Shown here: positions 42,351 to 50,525 of the stretch, one piece after another
Layout: each line of letters begins with the position of its first letter
Position numbering within the stretch: the first letter of the stretch is position 1
The notes under the pieces: model-generated
Seen by the model: only the letters and a program-made list of their open reading frames with translations
The model's database searches: none
What the model was told of the DNA's origin: nothing
Assembly (NCBI RefSeq): GCF_900102815.1
Contig: NZ_FNGF01000002.1
Coordinates: forward strand, 496,001 to 560,000
Length of the DNA stretch: 64,000 nt
Reading direction: 5' to 3'
Source of the DNA: Glycomyces sambucus
GTDB taxonomy: Bacteria > Actinomycetota > Actinomycetes > Mycobacteriales > Micromonosporaceae
Position numbers and translations under genes: made by a program

Positions 42351-43964
42351 ATGACCGAGACCCACGTCGTCGCCAACCAGCCGCCGCCCCTGGCGGACCT
42401 GAACCTCTGGGACGCCAACGCACCCTTGCGGGAGGCCGCCTCGTGGGCGGGCGCCGACTGGATCGAGGCGGACGCCCGGCGGCTCGGCGGCGTCCTCGGT
42501 ACGGCAGAGGCCGCGCGGTGGGCCGAGGAGGCGCACAGGTACCCGCCGGTGCTGCGCACTCACGACCGGTACGGCAACCGCGCCGACGAGGTCGACTTCC
42601 ACCCGTCCTGGCACCGCTTCATGGGCCTGGCAGTCGAGTACGGCGCCCACGCGATGCCATGGGCCGCGGCGAAACCCGGCGCACACGCCGCGCGGGCCGT
42701 CCTCATGTCGCTGCTCGCGCAGGTCGAACCCGGGCACTGCTGCCCGGTCTCGATGACCTACGCGGCCGTCCCGGCCCTGCGCGCCGAACCCGCGCTCGCG
42801 GCCGAGTGGGAACCCCGGATTACCTCGCTTACGTACGACTTCGGGCTGCGCCCGGCCGCCGACAAGGCCGGCGTCCTCATCGGCATGGCGATGACCGAGA
42901 AGCAGGGCGGCTCCGACGTCCGCGCCAACACCACCACCGCGACGCCCGCCGCCGACGGCCTGTACACGCTGCGCGGGCACAAGTGGTTCTGCTCGGCGCC
43001 GATGAACGACGCCTTCCTCGTGCTCGCGCAGGCGCCCGGCGGACTCTCGTGCTTCCTCCTGCCCCGCGTCCTGCCCGACGGGACCCTGAACGCGATCCGC
43101 TTGCAGCGCTTGAAGGACAAGCTCGGCAACCGCTCGAACGCCTCCGCCGAGATCGAACTCCACGACGCCGTCGCGCACCTCGTCGGCGAGGAGGGGCGCG
43201 GCGTCGCCGTCATCATCGAGATGGTCAACCACACCCGCCTCGACTGCGTCATCGCCACCGCCGCCGGGATGCGCCAGTCGGTGGCCGAGGCGACCTGGCA
43301 TGCGGCGCACCGCAGCGCGTTCGGTCGGCGCCTGATCGACCAGCCCCTCATGACCCAGGTCCTCGCCGACCTCGCCATCGAGTCCGAGGCGGCCACCGCG
43401 GTCATGATGCGCCTCGCCTCCGCGTACGACGCCCCCGGCGAGGGCCCCTTCCGCCGCCTCGCCACCGCCGTGGCGAAGTACTGGGTCTGCAAGCGCGGCC
43501 CGGGCCACGCGGCCGAAGCCCTCGAATGCCTGGGCGGCAACGGCTACATCGAGGAGGCGCCCCTCGCCAGGCGCTACCGGGAGCAGCCGCTCCTGTCCAT
43601 CTGGGAGGGCTCGGGCAACGTCATCGCGCTCGACGTGCTGCGCGCGTTGAAGACCGCACCGGAGACGGCCGAGGCGTTCCTCGCCGAGGTGGCACCGGCC
43701 GCCGAGGCAGACCCGCGCCTGGCAGCGCACCTGGCGAACGTCGAGCGCACCCTCACTGCCGGAGTGGATCAGCCGGAGGCCAGACGGCTCACCGAGGACC
43801 TCGGCCTCGCGCTCCAAGCCGCGCTCCTGGTCCGCCACTCCCCCAACGAGATCGCCGACGCCTTCTGCGCGACCCGCCTCGGCCCCGACCGTGGCCTGAA
43901 CTACGGCGCGGTCCCGACTAAGCACGCGGAGGCGATCGTCGCGCGCCACCTCCCGTCCACCTAG
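42351..43964 (+). CDS. AidB-like acyl-CoA dehydrogenase family protein
   Basis: Flavoprotein of 537 residues, like E. coli AidB (541). The AidB-type N-terminus is present (VVANQPPPLADLNLWDANAP, residues 6-25). FAD-binding segments are MTEKQGGSDVRANTT near 183-197 and LGGNGYIEEAPLARRYRE near 393-410; HKWFCSAPMNDAFLVLA and RLKDKLGNRSNASAEIEL lie between. AidB is induced by alkylating agents, binds DNA and has weak isovaleryl-CoA dehydrogenase activity. ATG at 42351 has GGGGAG five bases upstream; an ATG at 42321 is possible. It follows the S33 gene by 80 bases. Confidence 0.88.
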   Translation: MTETHVVANQPPPLADLNLWDANAPLREAASWAGADWIEADARRLGGVLGTAEAARWAEEAHRYPPVLRTHDRYGNRADEVDFHPSWHRFMGLAVEYGAHAMPWAAAKPGAHAARAVLMSLLAQVEPGHCCPVSMTYAAVPALRAEPALAAEWEPRITSLTYDFGLRPAADKAGVLIGMAMTEKQGGSDVRANTTTATPAADGLYTLRGHKWFCSAPMNDAFLVLAQAPGGLSCFLLPRVLPDGTLNAIRLQRLKDKLGNRSNASAEIELHDAVAHLVGEEGRGVAVIIEMVNHTRLDCVIATAAGMRQSVAEATWHAAHRSAFGRRLIDQPLMTQVLADLAIESEAATAVMMRLASAYDAPGEGPFRRLATAVAKYWVCKRGPGHAAEALECLGGNGYIEEAPLARRYREQPLLSIWEGSGNVIALDVLRALKTAPETAEAFLAEVAPAAEADPRLAAHLANVERTLTAGVDQPEARRLTEDLGLALQAALLVRHSPNEIADAFCATRLGPDRGLNYGAVPTKHAEAIVARHLPST

Positions 43965-44164
43965 CCGCGCCGGGCAAACTCGTCTATATCCCGAATTCGT
44001 GCCAAACAATCCACCTCACTGGCACCACTAGACCCGTTGTGTCGCAGTGATTCCACCGCGCCCCATTTCCGTACCCCGCAGTAGGTGAACAACGCCTATA
44101 TTCCGTGAGGTAGCCACCGCCGGACTGACGGTATTCGTTGGCCTTCAAACGGAACGGAGCGACA

Positions 44165-44575
44165 GTGGACAACAGCAACCCCTTCGCGAACATCGCCGGC
44201 CCCGAGGACGCCCGAGCGGCCCTCGCGAGCTGGAAGGAACGCGCCGAACAGCGCGCCGCCGACGCCATCGCGGCCTCAGAGGCCGTCCAGGAGCTCACCG
44301 CGGTCGGCATGGACGCCAACGGCGTCGTCGCCGTCAAGCTCAACTCCTCCGGCGCGGTCATCGGCGTCCAGTTCGCCCCCGACCTCCAGCGCATGCAGCT
44401 GCGCCACGCCGAGCGCCAGTTCATGGAGGCGTACCAGAACGCCGGCCAGGCTCTCCTCGAGAACGCCAGAGCCGCAGTCGAGGCCCGCCTCGACCCGGGA
44501 TCCCCCACCGCCAAGGCCCTGGTCGACAGCATCAAGATGCGCTTCCCCGAGCCCCCTGAGGAGGAGCTGCAGTGA
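44165..44575 (+). CDS. YbaB/EbfC-like protein of a type VII secretion cassette
   Basis: Protein of 136 residues. The central strand-turn-strand and helix (ELTAVGMDANGVVAVKLNSS, VIGVQFAPDLQRM) match the YbaB/EbfC nucleoid-associated fold; the N- and C-terminal helices are charged. In actinomycetes such proteins commonly precede WXG100/EspC-type genes. GTG at 44165 has GGAG five bases upstream. Its stop overlaps the next gene start, so it is coupled to the EspC-like protein. A chaperone or regulatory role for the secreted partners is inferred from context. Confidence 0.8.
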   Translation: MDNSNPFANIAGPEDARAALASWKERAEQRAADAIAASEAVQELTAVGMDANGVVAVKLNSSGAVIGVQFAPDLQRMQLRHAERQFMEAYQNAGQALLENARAAVEARLDPGSPTAKALVDSIKMRFPEPPEEELQ

Positions 44576-44886
44576 GCGACCAGTTCGAGGTCGTGACGGA
44601 CGACCTGCGTTCGCACGCCTCCAACATCGACTCGGTGCGCGAGCGTTTCGACGCGGTCCTCTCCGCGATCGACACCATCGCGCAGGACGACGAGGCGTAC
44701 GGCATCATCTGCCAGTTCCTGCCCCCGATCCTGGCCAACCGGCAGGAGGAGCAGAAGGAGCTCACCACGATGGCGCAGGAGAACCTCCAGCTCCTGGCCG
44801 ACGCCGTCCGCACCACCGCCGACGACTACGACAGCCTCGACGAGGCCGTCGCCTCCAGCTACCGCTCCATCGAAGAGGGGATCTGA
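44572..44886 (+). CDS. Type VII secretion target, EspC-like (DUF2580)
   Basis: Helical protein of 104 residues: FEVVTDDLRSHASNIDSVRE (residues 5-24) then a linker with AYGIICQFLPPIL and a second helix pair. This is the EspC/DUF2580 pattern, a relative of WXG100 proteins secreted by ESX systems. No cysteine pair or signal peptide is expected. GTG start at 44572 overlaps the YbaB-like stop. It probably forms a complex with the WXG-like partner encoded next for recognition by an ESX ATPase located elsewhere. Confidence 0.82.
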   Translation: MSDQFEVVTDDLRSHASNIDSVRERFDAVLSAIDTIAQDDEAYGIICQFLPPILANRQEEQKELTTMAQENLQLLADAVRTTADDYDSLDEAVASSYRSIEEGI

Positions 44887-44893
44887 ACGCCCC

Positions 44894-45601
44894 ATGAGCG
44901 ATCTCGTAGCGACGGAGAGCTCCGTCCCGCAACCCGGCGCCGCGTTCGCGGGCGCCGGCATCGTCGAGTCCTACGCGGGACTCGCCATGGCCATCGACTC
45001 CGGTTCCTGGATCGACGCCTCCGTCGCCGGGCTCGGCGTCGCGCTGGAGACCGTCGGCGCCGTCCTCGACCCGATCGGCACCCTCGCCTCGGCAGGCGTC
45101 GGTTGGCTCATCGAGCACGTCGAGCCCCTGAAGGAAGCCCTCGACATGCTCGCCGGGAATCCCACACTCGTCGAAGCGCACGCGATGACGTGGGACAACG
45201 TCGCCAACGAGTGCTTCGCGATGGCCGCGCAGCTCGAAACGACCCTCACCGATGTCGCCACCTGGACGGGCACCGCAGCCGACGCTTACCGGGGCAAAGG
45301 CGGTGCGAACGTCGACGTGCTCGACTGCATCGGCGGCACTGCGCTCTCGCTGGGAACCGCGACCCGCGGCGCAGGGCAGCTTGTCAGTATGGTCCGCGAG
45401 TTCGTGCGCGAGTTCGTGGCCGAGTGCATCGGGTCGCTGATCGCCTGGGCCGCCGAGGTGGCGTTCACCGTGGGCATCGGCGCCGCCTGGGTCATCCCCA
45501 AGGCGGTCATCAAGATCACCGAATGGGTCGGCAAGATCTTCGGCTGGATCACCGGCCTCATCGACTCTATCACCGCCCTCCGCGACCTCCTGTTCGGATG
45601 A
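44894..45601 (+). CDS. WXG100-like T7SS effector N-terminal module, stand-alone
   Basis: Protein of 235 residues. The first 165 residues match the WXG-type trafficking part of actinobacterial polymorphic toxins: LDPIGTLASAGVGWLIEHVE (residues 57-76), then TWDNVANECFAMAAQLETTL and ATWTGTAADAYRGKGG with the W-x-G turn near residue 124. The C-terminal third is hydrophobic with two or three membrane-spanning stretches (SLIAWAAEVAFTVGIGAAWV). No toxin domain is attached; the likely toxin is the separate next gene 10 bases downstream, so this looks like a split effector. Confidence 0.78.
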   Translation: MSDLVATESSVPQPGAAFAGAGIVESYAGLAMAIDSGSWIDASVAGLGVALETVGAVLDPIGTLASAGVGWLIEHVEPLKEALDMLAGNPTLVEAHAMTWDNVANECFAMAAQLETTLTDVATWTGTAADAYRGKGGANVDVLDCIGGTALSLGTATRGAGQLVSMVREFVREFVAECIGSLIAWAAEVAFTVGIGAAWVIPKAVIKITEWVGKIFGWITGLIDSITALRDLLFG

Positions 45602-45611
45602 GGTACCCCTG

Positions 45612-46358
45612 ATGAAGAACTTCCTCCTCCGCGCCGCCCTCATCCCGGTCCTCTTCGGCCTCCTCGGGCTCCACGCGCGCCGCAACTCACCCGACGTCGA
45701 CACCCCCAGGACCGACACGGACACCGACACCACCCACCGCCGCAGCAGCGGCCTCCCAGGTCGGAGCCACAGCGCCGACGCGGCCGAGACCAGGACCCGC
45801 ATCGCCGACGCCCGCGTCCAGGGCCCGCCCCGCAGGGAGGACATCCCCGCGGGCGACCGCAGTCACGGACCCCGCGAGAAGCGCGAGCGCCGGGCGGAAG
45901 AGGATCCCCGCCCGAACGAGGGCCCGGTCTGGTTCAACCCGCCGAAGAAGATGGACAAGGTCTCGCCCGAGCAGCTCCGGCAGGCCGAGGAGTACGTGAA
46001 CGCCGCGAACGACGCGTACTACAACAACGAGCTCTCGCCCACCGGGCGCGTCGCCACCACGAAGGATCCCGATCTCGAATACCGCAAGGAGCAGGCGGCC
46101 GAGGCCGAGCGCAACAACCCCGAAGACGGTCAAGGGCCCTACGGGGACAAGGTCGCGGCCCACCTTCCGGACACGACCTGGACCGGGAACCCCGACCCGG
46201 CCGGCGGGTGGGGCCGTCACGACAGCTCCATCAACGGCACCTTCGGATCCCAGTCCGGCCTCTATCCGGAGGGCTGGAAGCCCAAGCCCGGCCCGGTCGG
46301 CGTGCAGCCGTTCAACCTGCACCCTGATTGGTACTCTCGTCTCGACCCGACGCTGTGA
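45612..46358 (+). CDS. Putative polymorphic toxin (HxxD, Ntox15-like C-terminus)
   Basis: Protein of 248 residues. A short hydrophobic N-terminus (LLRAALIPVLFGLLGL) is followed by a long, charged, disordered Arg/Asp/Pro-rich linker (25-110) and a compact C-terminal domain. The domain contains HLPD near residue 184 (an HxxD motif), WGRHDSSINGTFGSQSGLYP near 203-222 and a tryptophan-rich end. HxxD followed by an SIN-x-x-x-GSQ stretch recalls the Ntox15 DNase toxins, but similarity is partial and not tested. It sits between the WXG-like module and a SMI1/KNR4 immunity protein, the usual toxin position. Nuclease activity is inferred. Confidence 0.62.
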   Translation: MKNFLLRAALIPVLFGLLGLHARRNSPDVDTPRTDTDTDTTHRRSSGLPGRSHSADAAETRTRIADARVQGPPRREDIPAGDRSHGPREKRERRAEEDPRPNEGPVWFNPPKKMDKVSPEQLRQAEEYVNAANDAYYNNELSPTGRVATTKDPDLEYRKEQAAEAERNNPEDGQGPYGDKVAAHLPDTTWTGNPDPAGGWGRHDSSINGTFGSQSGLYPEGWKPKPGPVGVQPFNLHPDWYSRLDPTL

Positions 46359-46369
46359 GGAGACCTGCG

Positions 46370-46909
46370 ATGAGCACGAACGAATCCTGGCCCGCACTGC
46401 TCGGAGTGGCGATCGGCACCAACGCCCGCCTGCTCGAACTCGAACCGGAGATCCACTGGTCGACGCTGCCCCGGGTCAAGAACTCCGAAGAGAGCCTGCG
46501 CGCGTACGAATCCGAGTTCCTCGAAACGCTCCCGCCGGGCTACCGCGAGTTCCTGCTGTTCGCCGACGGCTGGGAAGCGTTCTACTTCGGGATGGGCATA
46601 TTCGGCATCCCCGAGCTCCGCGGCGGCGGCAACTGGAACCCCGCGCAGGAGCTCCTGCGCACGTACGACGATGAAGAGGTCCTCGAGAGCATCGGGATCG
46701 ACATCGGCGATGTCATGCCGATCGCGGCGGGCCAGCGGCTCAACCTCGTCGTCGTCTACCGCACCGGCACGAAGGACGCCGGAACCGTCGTCTGGATCAA
46801 TTCCGGCGAGGAGTTCGGCCGGTTCAGCGACTTCAAAGCCTGCTTCGAGTTCATGGTGACCCTGAAGCAGCGGCACCTGGCCCAGGTGGACCCCGACCTT
46901 CAGAACTGA
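46370..46909 (+). CDS. SMI1/KNR4 (SUKH) family immunity protein
   Basis: Protein of 179 residues. The SUKH core is clear: LPPGYREFLLFADGWEAFYF (about residues 55-74) with the invariant LP-x-x-Y-x-E/R-F-L and GW. MGIFGIPELRGGGNWNPAQE and a C-terminal GEEFGRFSDFKACFEFMV follow. SUKH proteins neutralise nuclease-type polymorphic toxins by direct binding. ATG at 46370 has GAGGAG upstream and starts 11 bases after the toxin stop, as expected for a toxin-immunity pair. Confidence 0.88.
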   Translation: MSTNESWPALLGVAIGTNARLLELEPEIHWSTLPRVKNSEESLRAYESEFLETLPPGYREFLLFADGWEAFYFGMGIFGIPELRGGGNWNPAQELLRTYDDEEVLESIGIDIGDVMPIAAGQRLNLVVVYRTGTKDAGTVVWINSGEEFGRFSDFKACFEFMVTLKQRHLAQVDPDLQN

Positions 46910-46914
46910 CCCGA

Positions 46915-46944
46915 AGGCCGCCGTCGGCTAGAGGGCGGCGGCCT
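46915..46944. terminator. Hairpin between convergent immunity and DUF4395 genes
   Basis: AGGCCGCC pairs with GGCGGCCT over a 14-base loop that includes the stop codon of the DUF4395 gene, five bases after the immunity gene stop. A plausible two-way terminator. Confidence 0.5.
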
Positions 46945-47446
46945 GCTTCTTCTCGAGGTTGGCTTCGGTGCGGGCCCTGATGTCGCCGCAGGCTTCGCAG
47001 ACGGCGTCGGGGATGAGTCCTGCCTTCATCAGGAGGGCGAAGATCTTGCAGCCGAGGCAGTAGGCGAAGACCGATTCGAGGGTGGCGGCCAGCGCGAGGG
47101 CTCCCAGCACGATCCAGCCTGCCAGGTCGGCGTCGAAGACCAGGAGGAGCAGGGCCGAGGTCGCCGAGAAGGCCACGCCGATGCCTTGGGCGAAGCGCTT
47201 GGGCGGGCCCGGGACGGGTTTGGCGGCCGCGGGGAGCAGGGGTGTGACCACGCGGGTGACGAACTGGCCGAGGACGCTCAGGGTCGGGCCGGTGAGGACG
47301 CGGGCGATGAAGCCGAGAGCGATCACCACGACCAGCCATTCGGCCTGGAAGACCAGGGCGGCGAGGCTCATGAGGACGACGCCGGCGGCGACGAGGCGGG
47401 CGGAGACCTCGTTGACCGGGTTGGGGAAGCTGAAGAGCTGGCGCAT
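46928..47446 (-). CDS. DUF4395 family membrane protein
   Basis: Membrane protein of 172 residues with four hydrophobic segments. The DUF4395 pattern is present: FPNPVNEVSARLVAAGVVL near residues 7-25, FIARVLTGPTLSVLGQFVTR near 46-65, a KRFAQGIGVAFSATSALLLL segment and the cysteine motif YCLGCKIFALLMKAG near 130-144, with a second pair CEACG near 151-155. The function is unknown; the four cysteines suggest metal binding or redox activity. ATG at 47446 is chosen; a GTG at 47458 is possible. Confidence 0.83.
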   Translation of the reverse strand: MRQLFSFPNPVNEVSARLVAAGVVLMSLAALVFQAEWLVVVIALGFIARVLTGPTLSVLGQFVTRVVTPLLPAAAKPVPGPPKRFAQGIGVAFSATSALLLLVFDADLAGWIVLGALALAATLESVFAYCLGCKIFALLMKAGLIPDAVCEACGDIRARTEANLEKKQAAAL

Positions 47447-47542
47447 CGGGCGGATCACTCCATGGTGCTGGTGCGGGTGGGCAACCAGCAAAGTCTACTT
47501 CTCCGCTAGGACTGGGCCAAGTGATGTCCGCGATCCGGGACG

Positions 47543-48463
47543 TCAGTCCCTCAGGCGGGCGCCGACCGGGGCCGGGACCAGGTCGGGGAGGCGTTTCGGG
47601 CGCTTGATGAGGCTGCCGAGGAGCACGCCGCCGACGACCAGGACGCCGCCGAGCATCTCGGGGACCGTGACGGTCTCGCCGAGGAGGAGCCAGGCCGCGG
47701 TCATGCCCGTCACGGGCACGAGCATCGAGAACGGCGCCACGACCCCCGCGGGGTGCTTCGACATGAGCCAGGTCCACAGCCCCGAACCGAGGATCGTGCC
47801 GATGACGACCGTGTAGAGCAGGCCGAGGACCGCGCCGAGGGCGCCGGGGTCGGTGAAGTCGGTCATCGAGGTCGCGATGTCGGCGGGCCCTTCGACGACG
47901 AAGGCCAGCGCGAGCATGGGCAGCGGCGGGACCACGGACATCCACAGCGTCAGGTGCAGCGGGTTCGCGGCGCGGGCCTGGCGGTTGCAGATGTTGCCGA
48001 TCGCCCAGCCGAGGGCGCCGGCGAGGGTGAGGAGGAACGGGACGACACTGGCGTGCTCGGCGCGCTGCCAGCCGACCACCGCGAGCCCGCCGACGGCGAC
48101 GAGGACGCCGAGGAGCTGGGGGCCGGTGACGCGTTCACGCAGGAACGTGGCGCCGAGGAGCATCGTGAAGGGCCCGGACGCCTGGAGCACGAGCGAGGCG
48201 AGGCCGGCGGGCATCCCGGAGGCCATGCCCCAGTAGAGGAACAGGAACTGGAGGGTGCCGAAGCCGAGGCCGTAGCCGATGAGCCAGCGCCACGGGACGT
48301 CGGGGCGCTTGACGAGGAGCATCGTGGGGACCGCGATGAGCGCGAAGCGCAGGGCGACGAGGAACATCGGCGGGAAGTGCTGGAGCGAGGCGTCGATGGC
48401 GATGAAGTTGAGGCCCCACATAACGGCGACGGCCATGGCGAGGAGTACGTGGCGAGCGGGCAT
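47543..48463 (-). CDS. EamA/DMT family transporter
   Basis: Drug/metabolite transporter of 306 residues with ten hydrophobic segments in two EamA repeats; the first starts AMAVAVMWGLNFIAID (residues 9-24), the second GWAIGNICNRQARAANPLHL. The family exports or imports small metabolites such as amino acids. It is divergent from a LysR regulator whose start lies 72 bases away, the common LysR/transporter pairing, so LysR is its likely regulator. Confidence 0.9.
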   Translation of the reverse strand: MPARHVLLAMAVAVMWGLNFIAIDASLQHFPPMFLVALRFALIAVPTMLLVKRPDVPWRWLIGYGLGFGTLQFLFLYWGMASGMPAGLASLVLQASGPFTMLLGATFLRERVTGPQLLGVLVAVGGLAVVGWQRAEHASVVPFLLTLAGALGWAIGNICNRQARAANPLHLTLWMSVVPPLPMLALAFVVEGPADIATSMTDFTDPGALGAVLGLLYTVVIGTILGSGLWTWLMSKHPAGVVAPFSMLVPVTGMTAAWLLLGETVTVPEMLGGVLVVGGVLLGSLIKRPKRLPDLVPAPVGARLRD

Positions 48464-48522
48464 GGCCCAATGATCGCCGCCGGAACTGTAAAGCACAAAT
48501 GAAAACTGCTTAAGGCACTGTG

Positions 48523-48528
48523 TAGCAT
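48523..48528 (+). promoter_or_regulatory. -10 of the leaderless LysR transcript
   Basis: TAGCAT with TGTG before it ends six bases before the LysR ATG at 48535, so transcription would begin at the start codon. No ribosome site lies in front of the ATG, which fits a leaderless message. Confidence 0.6.
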
Positions 48529-48534
48529 CGCTTC

Positions 48535-49455
48535 ATGGATGTGCGCCACCTGGAGTTGCTTCGCGAGCTGGCCCTGCGCGGCAGTGTCACCGATGTGGCG
48601 CGGGCCTCGCACCGGACGCCGTCGGCGGTCTCGCAGCAGTTGAAGGCCGCGCAGCGCGAGTTCGGCATGGTCCTGGTGGAGCCGTCGGGCCGGGGGCTGC
48701 GGCTGACGGAGGCCGGCCGGGTGCTGGCCGAGGGCGGGGCGGAGGTGGCGGCCGCGACGGCGCGGGTGCAGGCGCGCTGGGACTCGTTCCGCGGAGAGCC
48801 CTCGGGCACGGTGCGGGTCGCGGTCCTGCCGAGCGCGGGCACGTTCCTGCTCCCTGCCGTGATGCGGGAGCTGGAGGGCAGTGCGATCGAAGTGCGGTGC
48901 AGCGATTTCGACCTCGCGGAGGTGGAGTTCGCGGCGCTGGCGGCCGACGACGACATCGTGGTGGCGCACAGCTTCACGGGCGTGCGGCCGGCCGGGACGG
49001 CCGGGCTCGTGGCGGTGCCGCTGGCGACGGAGCCGCTGGACGTGGCGATGGCGGCGGACCACCCGCTCGCGGCGAGGAAGGCGGTGCGAGCGGCGGACCT
49101 GGTCGAGTGCGAGTGGATCGGGGTGCCGAAGGGCTACCCGTTCGACCACGTCCTGGGCTCGATCGAGCGGGCGACCGGGGTGCCGCTGCGGGTCTCGCAG
49201 CGGATCAGGGACAACCGGCTGGTGGAGTCGCTGGTGGCGGCGAGCCGCCGCGTGGCGGTCCTGCCGCGGTTCACGACCCCGACCGGCGCGGGCCTGGTGC
49301 TGCGGGAGGTGGCGGACGTGCCGACGCGGCGCCACATCACGGCGATCATGCGATCCGACCGGGCCGAGCGCCTGGCGGTGGCGAGGGTCCTGGAGGCGTT
49401 CCGGCGGGCGGGCGCGGCGGCGGAGGAGCGGCACCGGAGGCCGGGCGGGGCCTGA
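48535..49455 (+). CDS. LysR family transcriptional regulator
   Basis: Regulator of 306 residues with an N-terminal winged helix (LRELALRGSVTDVARASHRT then PSAVSQQLKAAQREFGMVLV, residues 9-48) and a LysR substrate-binding domain from residue 90 (GTVRVAVLPSAGTFLLPAVM). It probably controls the divergent EamA transporter. Its own transcript seems leaderless. Confidence 0.92.
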   Translation: MDVRHLELLRELALRGSVTDVARASHRTPSAVSQQLKAAQREFGMVLVEPSGRGLRLTEAGRVLAEGGAEVAAATARVQARWDSFRGEPSGTVRVAVLPSAGTFLLPAVMRELEGSAIEVRCSDFDLAEVEFAALAADDDIVVAHSFTGVRPAGTAGLVAVPLATEPLDVAMAADHPLAARKAVRAADLVECEWIGVPKGYPFDHVLGSIERATGVPLRVSQRIRDNRLVESLVAASRRVAVLPRFTTPTGAGLVLREVADVPTRRHITAIMRSDRAERLAVARVLEAFRRAGAAAEERHRRPGGA

Positions 49456-49549
49456 GGGGGTCGCGAGCGGGTCGGCCGCCGCGACGGCGTTCGGGACGAG
49501 TCACGCCACAGGCGCGGACCTGTGGACGTGCCAGCGCGAACGACTGCCC

Positions 49550-50104
49550 TCAGGGCGTCATCGTCTCCACCAGGGTGTCCTGGAGCATGTTCAGCCACGA
49601 GTAGACGATGACGACGGGCACGCGCTCGTCGTCGGGCGGCAGCTCGTACAGCTCGTCGGCGTCGTCCTCGGTCGCGATGCCCAGGCGTGTCGCCAGCGCG
49701 AGGCGGAGGTCGTTGAGGGCGCCGAGCCAGTGGCGGCTGTCCTCGGCGTCGAGGCTGAGGACGCCGCCGCCGGGGCCGAGGGCGTCGACGTCGGCCATGA
49801 GGGCCCGCGCGTCGTCGCGCTTGCGGGTGCGCAGGTCGTTCTCGGTGAAGCGGCGGAACTCGGCGGACTGCTCGCGGGCGTCGTCTCCGGCGTCGTAGGC
49901 GTCGGGGAAGAGCCGGGCGAGGACGGGGTCCTCGGGCGGCTCGCTCGGGGCGGTCGCGAAGATCGCGGCGATGGGGTCCTCGACGTGCTCGCCGCGGGAG
50001 GAGAGGAGGTCGAGGAGCTGGTCGGCGAGGCCGCGGAGGATGCCCGCCTCCGACTCGCCGAGGCGGATCGCGGCGCCGCCGGGGAACGGTTCGAAGCCCT
50101 CCAT
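49550..50104 (-). CDS. DUF2017 protein
   Basis: Protein of 184 residues of the actinobacterial DUF2017 family: GGAAIRLGESEAGILRGLAD at residues 9-28, DPVLARLFPDAYDAGDDARE near 58-77, FRRFTENDLR near 82-91 and the end VIVYSWLNMLQDTLVE. Its ATG overlaps the clpS stop, an arrangement kept across actinomycetes, which suggests linkage to ClpS-ClpC proteolysis. The molecular role is unknown. Confidence 0.9.
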   Translation of the reverse strand: MEGFEPFPGGAAIRLGESEAGILRGLADQLLDLLSSRGEHVEDPIAAIFATAPSEPPEDPVLARLFPDAYDAGDDAREQSAEFRRFTENDLRTRKRDDARALMADVDALGPGGGVLSLDAEDSRHWLGALNDLRLALATRLGIATEDDADELYELPPDDERVPVVIVYSWLNMLQDTLVETMTP

Positions 50105-50415
50105 CAGTCCTGCCTCATCGTGGCCCACAGGCCGTAGCCGTGCATGGCGTGGACGTCGCGCTCCATCTCCTCGCGGCTGCCGCTGGAGACGACCGCGCGG
50201 CCCTTGTGGTGGACGTCGAGCATGAGCTTCTCGGCCATGGACTCGGTGTAACCGAAGTAGCTGCGGAAGACGTACGACACGTAGCTCATGAGGTTGACCG
50301 GGTCGTTGTGCACGATCGTCGCCCACGGCAGGTCGGGCGCGGCGGCCTCGCCGGTCGCGGCGTCGGTCGCCTCGGCCGGGGCGCCGGCGCCCCCGAGTCG
50401 CGGCAGGATGATCAC
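50104..50415 (-). CDS. clpS: ATP-dependent Clp protease adaptor ClpS
   Basis: Adaptor of 103 residues that delivers N-end-rule substrates to ClpC/ClpA-ClpP. The ClpS core is complete: [20 protein letters not shown] (residues 35-54) contains the substrate-pocket NDxxN-like motif and [20 protein letters not shown] follows. The GTG at 50415 is chosen since the family has a short disordered N-terminus; the frame is open further upstream. The gene is coupled to DUF2017 by an ATGA overlap. Confidence 0.92.
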   Translation of the reverse strand: MIILPRLGGAGAPAEATDAATGEAAAPDLPWATIVHNDPVNLMSYVSYVFRSYFGYTESMAEKLMLDVHHKGRAVVSSGSREEMERDVHAMHGYGLWATMRQD

Positions 50416-50525
50416 TCCCCAATGCTGCCATCGCGAGCGGCACCGCGTCCGGCGGGTCGGGGCGGGGTGACCGGGACCGGGCGGTCTCCTAGGATTCGAT
50501 CCGGTCGACGGAACTGGAGGTCGCG

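Noticed and set aside
43965-44164. Search for a promoter before the first type VII cassette
   Set aside because: A TATATT-like hexamer is present but no -35 at a proper distance, so no feature is claimed.
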